Source: Strigamia acuminata (lineage: Eukaryota > Arthropoda > Chilopoda > Geophilomorpha > Linotaeniidae). Taken from it: a stretch of 64,000 bases of DNA. Shown piece by piece: positions 34,575 through 47,453 of this stretch. Both the position numbers and the translations under genes were made by a program. Below the pieces are notes generated by a model that worked only from the letters and a program-made list of their open reading frames with translations, searched no databases and was not told where the DNA came from. How positions within the stretch are numbered: the stretch's first letter is position 1; every line of letters begins with the position of its first letter. The stretch is taken from contig OX442317.1 in assembly GCA_949358305.1 (NCBI GenBank), forward strand, positions 9,304,186-9,368,185, written 5' to 3'.

Positions 34575-35946
34575 TAAGTCTCCTCTTTTTCCCAATTACT
34601 CGACACATGGACATCTTAAATCGATGCCTGCTCTCTTGCCTCTGCCCGCTCTTCGGCGCTAGTTAGTGGCTCCGCCTACACATCAAATGCGGCAAACAAT
34701 CCGATCGAATGTTCGGCAGGGAAGCGAGCTCGATTCGAGCGCTGAACACAAACAATGTTGCATTTTTGCGCGTTCAAAAGGTTTTATTTGGGATTTTCGG
34801 CCATTTTGCGGGGTTATAAGGCACGTATTTGTATGCAGATGTTTTCACCTTTAGGGGACACCTTTGAGAGTGAAGGGGGTGCTGACAAATGCAAAGCGGG
34901 GGCCCCATTGACCGTGGGGAACCAAGGGGGGAAGTTTTTCAAGTTTGCAGAGGCTTTGTGCGGTGGTTTTGCCTTGGGATTTTTGGGTATTGTGTGGTGG
35001 TGTTTGGAAATGGTGGGTTTTTGTCGTTGGCAATGAGTGGCGCAATTTTAATAACAAAAATAGATGTTTTAAAAAAAAATTTAAAAATTTCGAGTTTTGG
35101 AAATTTTTCTACGTCAATTTGAATTAAAACAAAGTAAACAGTGATAAAAGTGTTGAAAATAATTATAAATCTGTTTTTGTGTGCAATATTTAATGTTTTT
35201 CAAATTCGACGCAAAATTTCAATTTCTCGCCGGCCTAAACGACACTTTCGCCCGCCCGAAAATCCCTCCACCCCCGCACTCCGACTTATAAAACATTTTT
35301 TCCTTTTTTTCCTCTAAAAAAAAAAAAATTCAAAAAAATATACCCAGCCAAGAAAGTTGGCGCCACAAGGCACGCGTTCTGGGGTCACAAACCGCCCTCT
35401 TGATCCCGCCACACTCTCCTGACCCCTCGATCATGGGCCACAATGCCTGCGAGCTTTCGTCATTTCTTATCACGCAGAAAGACAAAAAAAAACAGCATCA
35501 GTTCCCATTCTAAATAACTTTCACACCCGTCACTTAATGCGACATCACCATTTTCCCACTTTACACAAATTAAACCCAAAAAAAAGAAAAAAGAAAAAAA
35601 GAATAGTAAATTAATTTGGCGGGCCCACCCGAGGAGCATTTAAGGCCCAACTGGTTGTTGTCTCAAATGAAAACTTTATGAGTCGTAAATCAACGCGCGC
35701 AACGTTTGACGTGATTTATGACCCCGCCGATTCCAATGGAACGGGTCCACTTCCGGTCTACGCTCGCCTCGCTTCCCCCCTCTCTCCAACACTGCGCTCG
35801 TCGACTCCACGTGCCTGCTTCGAGGGTTGCACCACCAACGCACGCAGCTGGTGGTGCCTGTAGCAACCTCCTGCCGTTGCCATGGCGACGCACCGCGGGC
35901 GCTTGCGATCTGCATCCACTGATGAAACGTTGCCATGCCAACTGTA

Positions 35947-36110
35947 GCCGTTTGGCGGCAAAGCCATCCCGCTCTCAGGCCTCCAGACGCCCGGTTCGCC
36001 CGAGGATGGTGAAGAGAGCGGTTCCAACAAAATGTGCAGAGCAGTGGCCAGAGGGCTTTGCGACTGGCACTTGGACGCTGGACAATCGCGCTGCATCAAT
36101 TTTCAACAGG
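35947..36110 (+). CDS. Candidate exon, Cys-rich, with donor GTGACT
   Basis: After the acceptor AACTGTAG, one frame reads PFGGKAIPLSGLQTPGSPED then SNKMCRAVARGLCDWHLDAG and QSRCINFQQ up to CAACAG|GTGACT. Spacing of Trp and Cys (W-x8-C) and the following aromatic recalls a Kunitz half-domain, but the resemblance is weak and from memory. The end phase is 0, which does not fit directly with the exon at 34349-34574 (phase 2), so an exon may be missing or these may be separate genes. Confidence 0.35.
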
Positions 36111-36326
36111 TGACTCATTTCACTTATACATAAGTCACTTAGCAAACATTTCATTTCTCTTATTTACCTCTCGTTTCGAGTGCTCAGAAATGACACTTGT
36201 TCGCACGGTATAGCTCGATATAGTGTACTATAGGGTATTTTATAGGGTAGAATATCCTATAGGGTCAACATATAGCAAACTATAGGTTTAACCTATGTGT
36301 AGGGTTACACTACGCAGAATACTATA

Positions 36327-36364
36327 GGATTGACCACACGGGCTATAGCCCATGTGGTCAATCC
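36327..36364. repeat. 38-bp near-perfect palindrome
   Basis: GGATTGACCACACGGGCTA pairs with TAGCCCATGTGGTCAATCC with one mismatch. It ends a stretch (36205-36370) full of CTATAGGGT/ACCCTATAG motifs. Confidence 0.9.
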
Positions 36365-36579
36365 GGCCCTGCTTGTTTGGTGTTAGACGGGAGAAACTCA
36401 AAAGCCGAACGGAGTTGCTTGTAATTGGAGTTTTATGGGCAAAATATTGATGGTGGTCAGGTTTAAAATTGCTTTTTTGATGCTATTTGGGGCTTAATTA
36501 TGAATACTTGTAACAACCAAACGTTTTTTCACTGACAAGACTTTGTTTTCTAATTTTGGCCAAAGTCATTCCGGTTTAT

Positions 36580-36900
36580 GGTAATGCGAGACATAGGGTT
36601 TCTCTACCGGTATTTACCGGTATCAATAACCGGTATTTTTTTTTAAAAAAACCGAATACCAAATACCGTCTTTATTTCGGTATTTTTACCGGTTTTTATT
36701 GGGAGAAAAATATGGAAAACACCGGCGAAAGAGTTCTTATTTATAACAGTGAAGTGGGTGTTATTTTTATGACGCGCTGTGATTGGTTGAGAGATGCATT
36801 GAGATACATTGATGAAAATACTAAAGACCTGGCCTTTACTAAAGACCTGGTGTCATATTTTGCTGCTATAGAAAGTCAAGTACTGCGCAATTACGCTTGA
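36580..36900. other. CCGGTATT-rich repeat and short unique frame
   Basis: Repeated ACCGGTATT motifs on both strands at 36606-36700 suggest the end of a DNA element. An open frame continues to 36900 (VIFMTRCDWLRDALRYIDEN) without recognisable family. Confidence 0.3.
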
Positions 36901-37209
36901 CTTCTGTTGATCAGCAAGAGAGATTCGAAACATTATCTGTGTATAAAAATCACTTGTGGCAGGGTTTTGGGGGTCCACGAAGGAGAAGGGACCCATGCAG
37001 CTGCGGGGCCCCCTTTAATTCCGGAACAAAAATTATTGCTCAAGAAAATTTATAAAAAAAAAAATAATTTTTGGGACATTTTTTTTCAAAAAGCCCCCCC
37101 CCCCCCCCCCCCTAAAAAAAGGGATGCGAAAAGAGCACCCCAGACCAGAATTCCGCCTCTGCCATGAATGTACAGAAATGACATTGTCACAACTTTGTCA
37201 AAAAAATCC

Positions 37210-37440
37210 ATTTTTATGGGAAAGAAATTCATTTTAGCTAATAAATTGCATTTTCATGCAAAAACAATCCATTTTCATGAAAAAACAAAGCATTTTCATG
37301 AAAAAACAATGAATTTTCATGAAAAAACAATGCATTTTCATGCAAAAACAATGCATTTTCATGCAAAAACAATGCATTTTCATGCAAAAAGTGCATTTTC
37401 AAACAAAAAATGCATTTTTATATACAAAAAATTCATTTTT
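37210..37440. repeat. 21-bp A-tract minisatellite, about 10 diverged units
   Basis: Units like AAAAACAATGCATTTTCATGC in tandem. A C14-17 homopolymer lies just upstream at about 37096-37112. Confidence 0.9.
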
Positions 37441-37899
37441 GGACATCTACCATGTCCCAATGGTTCCAGGGCACTTGCCCCACCACCTGGTCCCCCTTAA
37501 TCCGCCCCTGATTCCCCGAGTAGTGTGAACAACCCTTACTAGACAATCCTTCTGATGTCTATGCATCGTATCCGGACACAATAACCATATACAACTTGAA
37601 TAGAATTTTGCTTGAAATACATTCCAAGCATCAAACAGTTTAGCTCCGGGGAAGAATTCTAGGCTGCACAGCGTTCTGACAGTACAAACATGACACGTTT
37701 AAGAAGGGGGAAGTCTAATGACAGGGTTTGTAAGGAGGTACCTTTCAGTCTAGATTGAAATGGTTCCATCAAAAAAGCACCCAAAGCACTCGGAGCCCTT
37801 TGGATGAATCGGAATCAAAGATTCTGGCAAATACAATTAATCGTCATTGAAGGTCCACTCCCTTTCAGGGCTGAGCCCGTAAATTATAAATTCTTCAGG

Positions 37900-38104
37900 C
37901 AAATGCCAAGCCCCAAGGTGGCATCTACCTGCAGGCCACTCGTGTCTTGATTGGGCACACCTGGGTGGCAATGACGCTCCGCTCTCCTCTGCAGGGAATC
38001 AAGAAACATGTGAAATGAAAAGAAAAAAAAATCCCCCCCGGGAAAAGACTCGTGGGCTCGAGAGTACAAGTACAAGTACAGCGACCATTAAAAGTGCCAA
38101 ATAT
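37900..38104 (+). CDS. Candidate exon before a GTAAGAGG donor
   Basis: After the acceptor ATTCTTCAG two frames are open. One reads GKCQAPRWHLPAGHSCLDWA, HLGGNDAPLSSAGNQETCEM and runs to the donor at 38105 (AAATATG|GTAAGAGG). The other reads ANAKPQGGIYLQATRVLIGH and stops at 38013-38015. The first shares a W-H-L-x-A-G-x-S-C spacing with the exon at 35947-36110; the second matches its splice phase. I cannot decide between them. Confidence 0.3.
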
Positions 38105-38109
38105 GGTAA

Positions 38110-39230
38110 GAGGAATTGAAGAAACGATATTTTGGAGCGTTTTATGGGACTTGTATAAATTGGGCATTGATCGGTTGTGTTGGAATATGACCGGAGGTCG
38201 GTTAAGTGGCCGGGAGTTGGGAAGTGCGGAGAATTTAGTGACAGTTCCCTAAAGCAAGAATGGTAATGAAATTGGTGAGAGAGAAGAGAGTTGGAACCAC
38301 TGGTCAGCCAGAACAGACGTTAACTCGATCAGCAAAAACCCATGGGACTTCTGGATGGGTGGAACGAGACAGTGACCGCTCATTCGGAAAAACGCTGTGT
38401 AAATTATCATTTTTCCTACACGGAACTTGCTCGAAACGTTAAAGAGTCGCACATCGTAGGATTAACGCTTGTTTTAACTATATGTCTCCTTATGCTTGGC
38501 TCTTGCGGAGAGTGTCCAAAAAGTTGGGAATAATCCAAATTTTCATGAGCACATCATTGCTTGAAGTCGATTTGGCAAATACCGTAGTTCTTTGATTCCC
38601 TTTACAGTGTGCGTTTTAGAGTCGAAGAAATACGTTAAATGAAAATATTCTCAAGAGAGACATATTTTAGCTCTAGATTGGGCAAAATTACGCCCCATTT
38701 TGTCGCCACGAAATGCTTGTTGGTTTCGCGAGTACCGCTTTCGTCGAATCTCCTTTCGCAGAATCCGGTTCCGCCGAATTTTGTTTTGCATTTTCGTCAA
38801 AATGGGGAAACGGAGTAATCGATCAATCATAAAAATTTCTGTTTTTGTATAAATAAATAAATAAATAAATAAAAGCCATATTTGTTTTAAAATCAATTTA
38901 AAATCAATCAATTTAAAATCAATTTTGACACATTTTTAATGAAAATGAAAAACGAAATTCGGCGGAACGGGATTCGGCAAAAGGTTTTTTTTTTTACTCC
39001 ATAATCCCTTGTTTTCCAGTTAAAGCATGGTGAACATAAACTGAGAATATAGGGACTCCCAACCCTGCATTAACAATTCTGTTAGAAATTCAAGTTGACC
39101 GAAGCGACAAAACTATCGACGACAAAATGAACTAACCTCCAGTAATCTGGACGTGAACAAAAATCTGGCATCTAAAAAACAATGAAAACCATATTCAAAA
39201 AATTTCCAACACCCACCTCCACCTCAAAAC
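38110..39230. other. No supported gene
   Basis: Mixed composition. Small frames show nothing recognisable. A short TAAA repeat is at about 38849-38871. Confidence 0.5.
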
Positions 39231-40520
39231 GCCTTACAAACGCATACATAATTGAATCCCCCAAACCCCCTTACATTTGAACTCCCTAAGCGAACTGACC
39301 CACACTAAGCGACCTAATGGGAAAATGATGCGCCCCATCCCATCCCTCAGCCATTTTTTAATCACATTTCCAAGCCGATCAATAACTTCTCCGAGTGTTG
39401 GCGAATATTCAACGTGTGGGTGGAGTGAATATCCTCTACAACTCAGGGTGGGGTTCGTTACCAAGCGGCTCGAGGGCACGTTCACTCCCCGCCGAGATGC
39501 TCCGAGCACCCTCGGGTGATTGGTAGAAGGCCAAACAGGCGACTGTTTGGCGGGAAAAGCTGCTCTCGCGACCACATCAGGTCGAGAAACGAAACGAGCA
39601 ATAAAAAAAGAAAAAGAAAAAGAATCGCCACCTCGACACGTGCAATATGCCATCCTCGCTCGCCGAATCGCACCCAACCCTCTCCCGCCGCTTTCTAATT
39701 GATAACAAGACGGAAAGTGGCTCGGAGGGAGTTTCCCGGGCGCCAATTTTGTCGTTGCGGGGCGTCTCAAACAACCCAGATGTGCTCAAGTTTGCCAAGC
39801 CCTGCAGTGCTCAGGCAGTATTGGCCGGGTCTCGGTGCCGGCGGCAATGATTAAGTTAATGGCTCGCCTCGATTCAACACAACGCTCACCCCGAGGCCAA
39901 ATACGGGCATGCTCGGTGCCCCCTGCACCAGCTGCGGGCCCTTCAGACGAGTCGAGTTTTCCCAACCGCGCACACACACACGACGGCTCCGCTCCATGTC
40001 TCCTCCGAGTCCGCGCCGCTTTGGTTCAGGTAGGCCCAAAACACAAATCCCACAAAATCCCTCGCTCCTGATTGGTGATTGGCGCGACTCCTCGTCCGAT
40101 GGCCGAAGGAAGATGGTGGCGAGCCCATGCGTGACGCCCTTGCGCAGCCTTTTTGCCTTCGCCCGCTTCTTTTTTCATTGGTCCGCACTCCGCACCCTCG
40201 AGTTTGCCCACCCCGCGCGTGTGCCGGCCACGAGCGCGCAATTAGGCGAATTGGTCCGAATTTTCGCGTCTCTCCTTCGAAATTCGCCCGCTTTGAGGTG
40301 TCAATCAAGAGTAAACTAGCTCCAACTCCCTCCCTCGCGACCTTTCGCCCGAATGATGCAATTCAAGAACGTCCCCTCGAAGCGCGGCCCACCCCTCGCC
40401 CGGTGGATCCAAACGAGAAATTGCCCGAGGCGAAACAAGGTCTCCTTGTGCTTTTGTTCGTGCCCGGGGTCGCTGAGGGGTGGGTGGTGCCCGCAGCGAG
40501 GTTTTGATAAGGACCCTGGG
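39230..40520 (+). promoter_or_regulatory. GC- and CpG-rich block, possible promoter and 5' UTR exon of KCTD1/15
   Basis: This is the most GC-rich stretch of the window and long frames open on both strands simply because stops are rare. A donor-like GGTTCAG|GTAGGC at 40029-40030 on the + strand and the acceptor TTTCGTTTAG before the KCTD start (42920) would make a 5' UTR intron of about 2.9 kb. GC-rich repeated CTCGCC and CCCGAGG motifs occur, but no TATA box was seen. Confidence 0.35.
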
Positions 40521-41229
40521 TCGCCCGGCCTTCGTTTAATGATGCTTATCTGGGGATGGAAAGAAAGACGGAACCAATAAGCGCTGCGACCGAAGTCTCT
40601 CACTTTGTCCGTCGCTCTGCACGTGTGTTTTCGAGGGACCAGTTTGCCCGAGGGGTTTTTTTTTTGAGAAAAAAAATCCTTGTCTATCTGTTGGGTGGTT
40701 GCATGAATGTTTCGCACCTGCGTTGCATTCCAAGGACAGTGTTAGGTGTGACAGTGGAGTGGAAATGGGGCAGTGATGACAATTTATGTTGTGGGTTTTT
40801 GTGAGTGTGGATGTGTGAAGACGAGGGTCAATCAAGACGTTTTGTGGTTTTGTTTTGTTTTTTTATTGATGTCTGTAGAAAATGTGAATTAATTGGGAGA
40901 GGTTGTGAAGTGGTTGTTAGGTTTAGGAATGAGTTAAGAGGCCCTGTGGTTGTAATTTGTGTATGATTTGTTTTTTAAGGTGATGGAATAATTAGTTGGG
41001 GATTGGAAGGTTCAATTTGATTTGAGTGGTGGTTTTAAGGTATGCAAATTAAAGATTTCATAGGTGAAATGTTGAATTAGTGGAGGGTTGTTGTGTGGAT
41101 GTAAGTAGACTTGTCAAAATGAAAGGGGGAAATTCAATTACGGTACAAGTTTTTTTTCTTTTTTTTTAAAAAAAGTTTTTAATTCAGGAAAAAATCTGTT
41201 GTTATTTCCGAATGAAGTGTCTTTAACTT

Positions 41230-41770
41230 ACGAAAATAAATGTTTTTAATTGAGAAAAAGATGTTTTTAATTGAGAAAAAATGTTTTTAATTGAGAAAAA
41301 AATGTTTTTAATTGAGAAAAAAATGTTTTTAATTGAGAAAAAAATGTTTTTAATTGAGAAAAAAATGTTTTTAATTGAGAAAAAAATGTTTTTAATTGAG
41401 AAAAAAATGTTTTTAATTGAGAAAAGAAATTTTTAAATACTTTTTTAGAATGTTTAATTTTTAATTGTCTAAAAACTATTTTTAGTTGAGAAAAAAAAAT
41501 TGTTTAATTTTTAAATGTCTAAAAACTATTTTTAGTTGAGAAAAAAAATTGTTTAATTTTTAAATGTCTAAAAACTATTTTTAGTTGAGAAAAAAAATTG
41601 TTTAATTTTTAAATGTCTAAAAACTATTTTTTAGATAATTTAAAAACTATTTTTAGATAATTTTAAAACTATTTTTAGACAATTTTAAAACTATTTTTAG
41701 ACAATTTAAGAACTATTTTTAAACTTAAAAACCATTTTTAAACAACTTAAAAACTATTTTAACTTATTTC
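41230..41770. repeat. Two adjacent minisatellites, 20-21-bp and about 50-bp units
   Basis: 41235-41430: about nine copies of ATGTTTTTAATTGAGAAAAA. 41450-41640: about four copies of an AAATGTCTAAAAACTATTTT... unit of about 50 bp, decaying to AAAACTATTTTTAGA repeats. Confidence 0.93.
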
Positions 41771-42939
41771 CAAATCCTCATTTTGATCAAACTATTTCAT
41801 TCAACCAAACTCCTAAACATTCTTCTCCTATATAATTTACAAACCATTGACACATTATGATTGAAGGAACAATAGTAATCAAAAATGGCACATCCCTCCT
41901 ATAAATTAAAAACAAAACAAAAAACAAAAACAAAAAAAAAACACTTCCAATTATATTTAGCACCACAATAAAACTTATTAACAGCTGTTCTATAATTCAA
42001 AACAAAAAAAAAACAAAAATCACCAACCCAACCCAACAACAAGGGAGCAAACAACACAAATTAAAATCCCAATCAATAAATCCCATCCCAACAAATTCGT
42101 CGTCACAATTAAAAATGACGACCCAAACAATTAAAAAATTAAAAAATCAAAAATTAAAAAATTAAAAATTAAAAATTAAAAAATTAAAAATTAAAAACAA
42201 ATGACAGACTTCCCATGGTCGAACAGTGTCTTCATTATCAACTCGCAACCTTCATTCCACTCGTTGAAAACGATCCATCAATTCCCTCCACCTTCCATCT
42301 TCCACCGACATTTTAATCGATTTCATCTTCGACACATTCCCTCCAATCCGCGCCGACATTAATTTCCATTCAACTCTTCTAGATTTAAATTAATCAATTT
42401 CCCCCCCCCCCCAAACTCAATGAATATTTCCAAACCCCCCCATTCCGATCAAAACCACATTCTTGCAGCTCCCCGAGGCGTCCAACCACTTACAACTTTC
42501 TGTTGACCACAACACAACTCCAAACAAACACAAATTTCCCCATAAATTATAAATCCACTTCGCCCCGACGACTCGATGAGTTTTCGTGCACAAAATCCGC
42601 GAAAACTCAAACTCCATACAAGGAGTTGTTCGGATGAGCGAAAAATTGAAATCACCCCGGGGGGATGCGGCGATTCGAGGCCCCAGTTTTGCTTTGCATG
42701 GGATGGGTGTGGTTTTGAAAAATAACACCACTGCTCGAATCCTCGAATCCATACTTGTTTAATAACATTTTCTTCTTCTTCCGTAGTAATTTCCTTCGCC
42801 GGTATCACGTTCGCGGCCGTTCAATTTGCGCGCCGGATAAATAAATAATTAAAAATTTTGAGCGCCATCAGTCGCAATAATTACACTCAGAATAAGAGTT
42901 TCCTGTTGTTGTTTTCGTTTAGGTTGAGCTGAGACAGCA

Positions 42940-45900
42940 ATGTCAATGGTTACCTCACCAGCAGACACCTACAACCATAAAATCTCGGGCATCCCATGCG
43001 TGGCTGCCGCTTCTCGGTACACGGCGCCGGTTCATATTGATGTGGGAGGAACGATTTACACGTCATCGCTCGAAACACTTACAAAGTGAGTATCCGCCAT
43101 TGGGGAACGATTCAATTTACGACGCTTCAACGCACGCGTTAACGAATACCATTTCAAACCAAGGTCGAGGGCCAATTTTTAACTCTTTAACTCTTTCAAA
43201 TAAAAGCCCGGGCGTTGATTTATTTTTTGGACCCGACCCCCTCGGCGCTTATTTGAGTCCAGGCAGGCTATATTTTGGCAAATCAATCATAAATCAATGA
43301 GTAATCACTGATTTCTTTATGAAAAAAAAATCACATTTTGTTGTTTTAAAATCGGTTAATTTGTTTTCCCCGGCGCTTATTCGGACCCGGTTGCAATTTG
43401 AAGCGTTACGGTATTTTTTTAATTACCGTTTGTCTTCGATTCTAAGACGTCATTGATTGTAAGTGATGTTTATATGGAAACATATTAGAGTATGGTAATG
43501 GTTTTTTTCTTCGGTAATTCGCCTGGAACCCCATATGGTTCAAAAACACGTTGGAATTATGTTGCAATGTATTTTGAAATGCATTTTTTAACGTACAAAT
43601 AACATAGCCACTTAATTCCGTTATTGTTTTGTGTCACCTGGTTCCAATGTGTTTAAATTCCGTATGAGGGTCTCCACCGCCAGGGGGAGTTAACCTGTAA
43701 TCTCGCGACCCACGACGTGACTCGGAGACTTCCGGTTACGTCTCGAGAACGTGTTGGATCGTACGATATCGTGTGTGCGAATAAATCCAACTAAATCTTA
43801 AATATCCGATGCCAATCTCTTCTAATTGAACACAACAAATTCCACGAAATGCTATACATTAAGAGACCGTCCATAAATTACGTAACACAAATCCCCCCCC
43901 TAGGAAATTACGTAACAAAACTGACCACCCCCTCCCCCCCGTAAATTTTGACATCTAATTCAAATTCAGTAATTTTCAATTTCAATTTTCAAATTTACAA
44001 TTTACAAAACAAAATAATAATCAATTGAAGCAATTAAAGTACCATTTTCAATTTTTCAATGTTATCTAACATTATTGAAAAACCCCCCTCCCCCGTCGTA
44101 ACAACCCGTAAATAACCCCCTCCCTTAGGTGTTACGTAATTTATGGACGGCCCCTAAGTGAAACGCCATATTGTAAAATATATTTTTGAGCCACACCCTA
44201 CGTATATCGAACGCCTTATTAATTCACTCTTTGGTGTTGTCCACACTTGGACGTGCGCATATTGTTACGTGAATGTCGGCATGTTAATCTTTCACGTAAC
44301 TTATGTTTTATCCTATGAATGACTCACACTTTTATTCTCATGAAAATATGTGCTTTATTAAAACCAATCGGACACTTACGTCACACGACCTCAATCAGAA
44401 AAGCACACCAAAAACGGCTCTCAGTAACTGTAACCGATCGACCGAGTATCGGTAATATAATATTTAATTAACTAATTAATTATTTAATTAATAGTTGTTT
44501 TCTATCAATCCCAATTAAGTTATGTAAAACAACCCCTAATAGAAAAGCCTTATTGAAATTCATTGTCTAGCCTTTGGCTGATCTTCCATTGCCCATTTAG
44601 CTCCAATTAATCCCAAATGCAAAACAACAACAAAAAAGATCTAAAAACCAGTTGACACAAATCCAGACACTTAAATACAAATAATAAACACTTTCTGACT
44701 ACTACTGACAAATCAGCAAACTGCAACAAGATAAACACCCATATAGTCATCGTGATGTATTACGGGTTGAGTGAGGTGAACTGGAGTCACATCATTCATG
44801 TCCACTCGCGAGCCTTCTTTTGTTTGAAAGGTCATTCCTCATACGGGCAAACTGTTGTCTGACACGGGGTGTTTGAGTGCAACGAGAGCAGTTGAATAAA
44901 AATGGCCGTATTATGCACAATGGGAGTGCAATAAACGAGTTGTGGCTATAATGAGAAGAAGGATGGATGAATCTCCCGACCTTCCATTCCATTCATCAAA
45001 ACTGACATCTTGACCACCAAAACAAAACAAAACCTCGTTTCCATTTTGCACATTTTTCAATTTCCATGCTGATATTTATCAGTGGCATTTGCGTTGCATG
45101 AGTAATGCGTCTGTTTTGAGGAAAGTTTTGTTTGCAAATGCTAATGATGGTAATAATGGAACGAGTCCATGATGGTGTTGTTTGGGTTTTGGACCGGTTT
45201 TGCCCACATATGGTCCATCAAAAGAGGTAAACTTTGAACTCGGGGGTCAGCACTTAATTACAATCTTCTATCTGGTATACCTAGGGCAGATCAGGTATTG
45301 TGAGTCGAGATAACGTTTAAAGAGAGCACGAAAATTCGTGAGCAAAATTGTTAGTGGATAAACAAAAGTTTGACATGAAGCCGTTTAACCCGAGAAATTC
45401 TTCGTCTAAGTTTGCGATTGTTATCTTTTGGTGGCTCTGTGCAAGACCCCGGGTTCTTAAGGGACGCTTGAAAGAATTGAAAGAATGAGAGAAGGCAGGC
45501 AGCAGCAAAAACAACCTACAACCTACAACCAAACCAAAACAAAGCCAGCAACCCTCAAACCTCAACGGAGGCCACAAAGTAGAAGAGAAATAGAAATGTC
45601 CCCTGTGTGCTTTAACAATACGTTTTGTGAAAAGCACTTATTTGTCAAATATGAATGCATTTTCAAAATAAAATTAATCAATTGTATGAGGAAATGCATT
45701 ATTTAATGTACAAATAATAAGCTTATAATTAATTCCGCGAAATGGTGTGCGTTTTGGAATGCATTAAGTGAGAAGCAATATACATTAGAACCTCGATTAT
45801 CTGAGCACCGGTTATACGAACTTTCGGTTATCCGAACAACAGTCGAGCGATTTTTTAATCATTTTTAATGTTTTTGACGATTTTCACATACTTTTAATCG

Positions 45901-47453
45901 ATTTTTAATGTTTTTTGACGATTTTCATAAGCTTTTAATCGATTTTTAATGTTTTTGACATTTTTCACATGCTTTTAGTCGATTTTTAATGTTTTTTGAC
46001 GATTTTCATAAGCTTTTAATCGATTTTTAATTTTTTTTGACGATTTTCATAAGCTTTTAATCGATTTTTAATGTTTTTTGACATTTTTACAAACTGTTAA
46101 TCAATTTTTAATGTTTTTTTTGACGATTTTCACATACTTTTAATCGATTTTTAATGTTTTTTGACAATTTCCACATACTTTTAATCGATTTTTAATGTTT
46201 TTTGACAATTTTTATCCTTTTTTGATCAGTTTTAATGCTTTCTACCTACATTTTAATGACTTTATTTTTATATGCAGTACAGTATGTGTATAAATCTAAT
46301 GTTCGATTATCCGAACAATTCAGCTTAATGAACACCCAAGTCCCCAATTAGTTCGGATAATCGAGGTTCTACGACTGTATTGTAGAAAATACAGTTTCGA
46401 ACCACATGGGCCATCAGTTTAAAACCCCTCCTCCTTGGTCGTTTAGTATTTTTGGGTGTTTCAAGTAAATTTCTTTCATTTTCACCCGATGAATATCTAA
46501 ACAGCTTCTTCAAAGCCACTTGGATCATGTCCCACGGTTCAATTCAACAACGACTTAACAAGAAATAAACTCGTACATTTTATAAAATAGATAAATTTGA
46601 ATGATTCAATTGAAATTGGGCCCAAATAAAAGCAAACTTGCAATCAGATTAGAGCACAACAATTTACAATTTGCCAGCGACTAAACGAGTGTAAACGGTT
46701 AATAGAATAAATAGAACGCAGGAATGAGTTGTCATCAGTTAATTAATTGTCTTTCCGTTGCTTAGATATTCGGAGTCGAAACTGGCTAGAATGTTCAACG
46801 GCAGCATCCCGATCGTGCTGGACAGCCTGAAGCAGCACTACTTTATCGACCGAGACGGCAAGATGTTCCGACATGTCCTCAACTTCCTTCGGACCAACCA
46901 CTTAGCCATCCCCGACAGCTTCGACGAGTTAGAATTGCTAATAGAGGAAGCGCAATACTACGACATCCCAGCGATGACCCGCTCGCTGGAGTCGCTGCGA
47001 CGGGACCGGCAAAAAGGAGGAGCGTTGCCCACATCTACTGCTATTGCTGCCTCAAGCTCCGAGAGGAACCACCGCGCTTCCATCTGTTCGCCCACAAATA
47101 GCCACACGACGGACGAGGACGGCGAGGGCGGCGGATTCGAGTGTCTGGCGCTCAACATCAGCCCCGACCTGGGCGAGCGGATCATGTTGAGTGGAGAGCG
47201 CGCCCTGGTTGACGAGATCTTCCCCGAGATCAGCCAGGCGCTCATGGACGCTCGCTCGGGGGTCGCCTGGAACCAGGATGCCCGTCACGTCATTCGATTC
47301 CCACTCAATGGTTACTGTAAACTCAACTCCATGCAGGCCATCACGCGACTGCTCAACCACGGATTCAAAATCATGGCCTCCAACGGCGGTGGCGTCGAAG
47401 GACAACAGTTTTGCGAATATCTCTTTTCGAGAAAGGCCATTCCCATGCAGTGA
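42940..47453 (+). CDS. KCTD1/KCTD15-type BTB domain protein
   Basis: Two coding exons: 42940-43085 and 46766-47453 (TGA), joined through TTAGA, 277 aa. The N-terminus ([12 protein letters not shown]) leads into [22 protein letters not shown], the start of the BTB fold; exon 2 continues [36 protein letters not shown] and [14 protein letters not shown]. The C-terminal half has [37 protein letters not shown] and [18 protein letters not shown], which are hallmarks of vertebrate KCTD1 and KCTD15. Those proteins repress transcription through TFAP2 and restrain Wnt signalling in the nucleus and cytoplasm. Between the halves is a longer low-complexity linker ([20 protein letters not shown]). The 3.7-kb intron carries two DNA elements. 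Codon GC at third positions in exon 2 is much higher than in neighbouring genes. Confidence 0.92.
43863..44154. mobile_element. PIF/Harbinger-like MITE in KCTD intron
   Basis: GAGACCGTCCATAAATTACG at the left and GTAATTTATGGACGGCCCC at the right, flanked by TAA. C runs inside are the complement of the G runs in the copies at 12018 and 23820. Confidence 0.8.
44160..45780. other. KCTD intron, no gene seen
   Basis: Plain AT-rich intron sequence. The frames at 44792-44992 and 45317-45637 have no recognisable features. Confidence 0.5.
45786..46371. mobile_element. Pogo/Tigger-like element with internal tandem array
   Basis: TAGAACCTCGATTATCTGAG at the left mirrors TCGGATAATCGAGGTTCTA at the right, a typical pogo-type end. 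Inside, 45855-46215 holds about ten diverged 36-39-bp units around TTTTAATCGATTTTTAATG. No transposase. Confidence 0.85.

Noticed and set aside
35690-35941. Frame ending VVPVATSCRCHGDA, like a cystine-knot C-terminus
   Set aside because: Too short, conflicts with other frames in the same block, and no upstream cystine-knot exon could be joined.
39234-40835. Several 100-180-codon frames on both strands
   Set aside because: This block is GC-rich, so stops are rare. The frames overlap antiparallel and show no family motifs; a promoter or 5' UTR is more likely.
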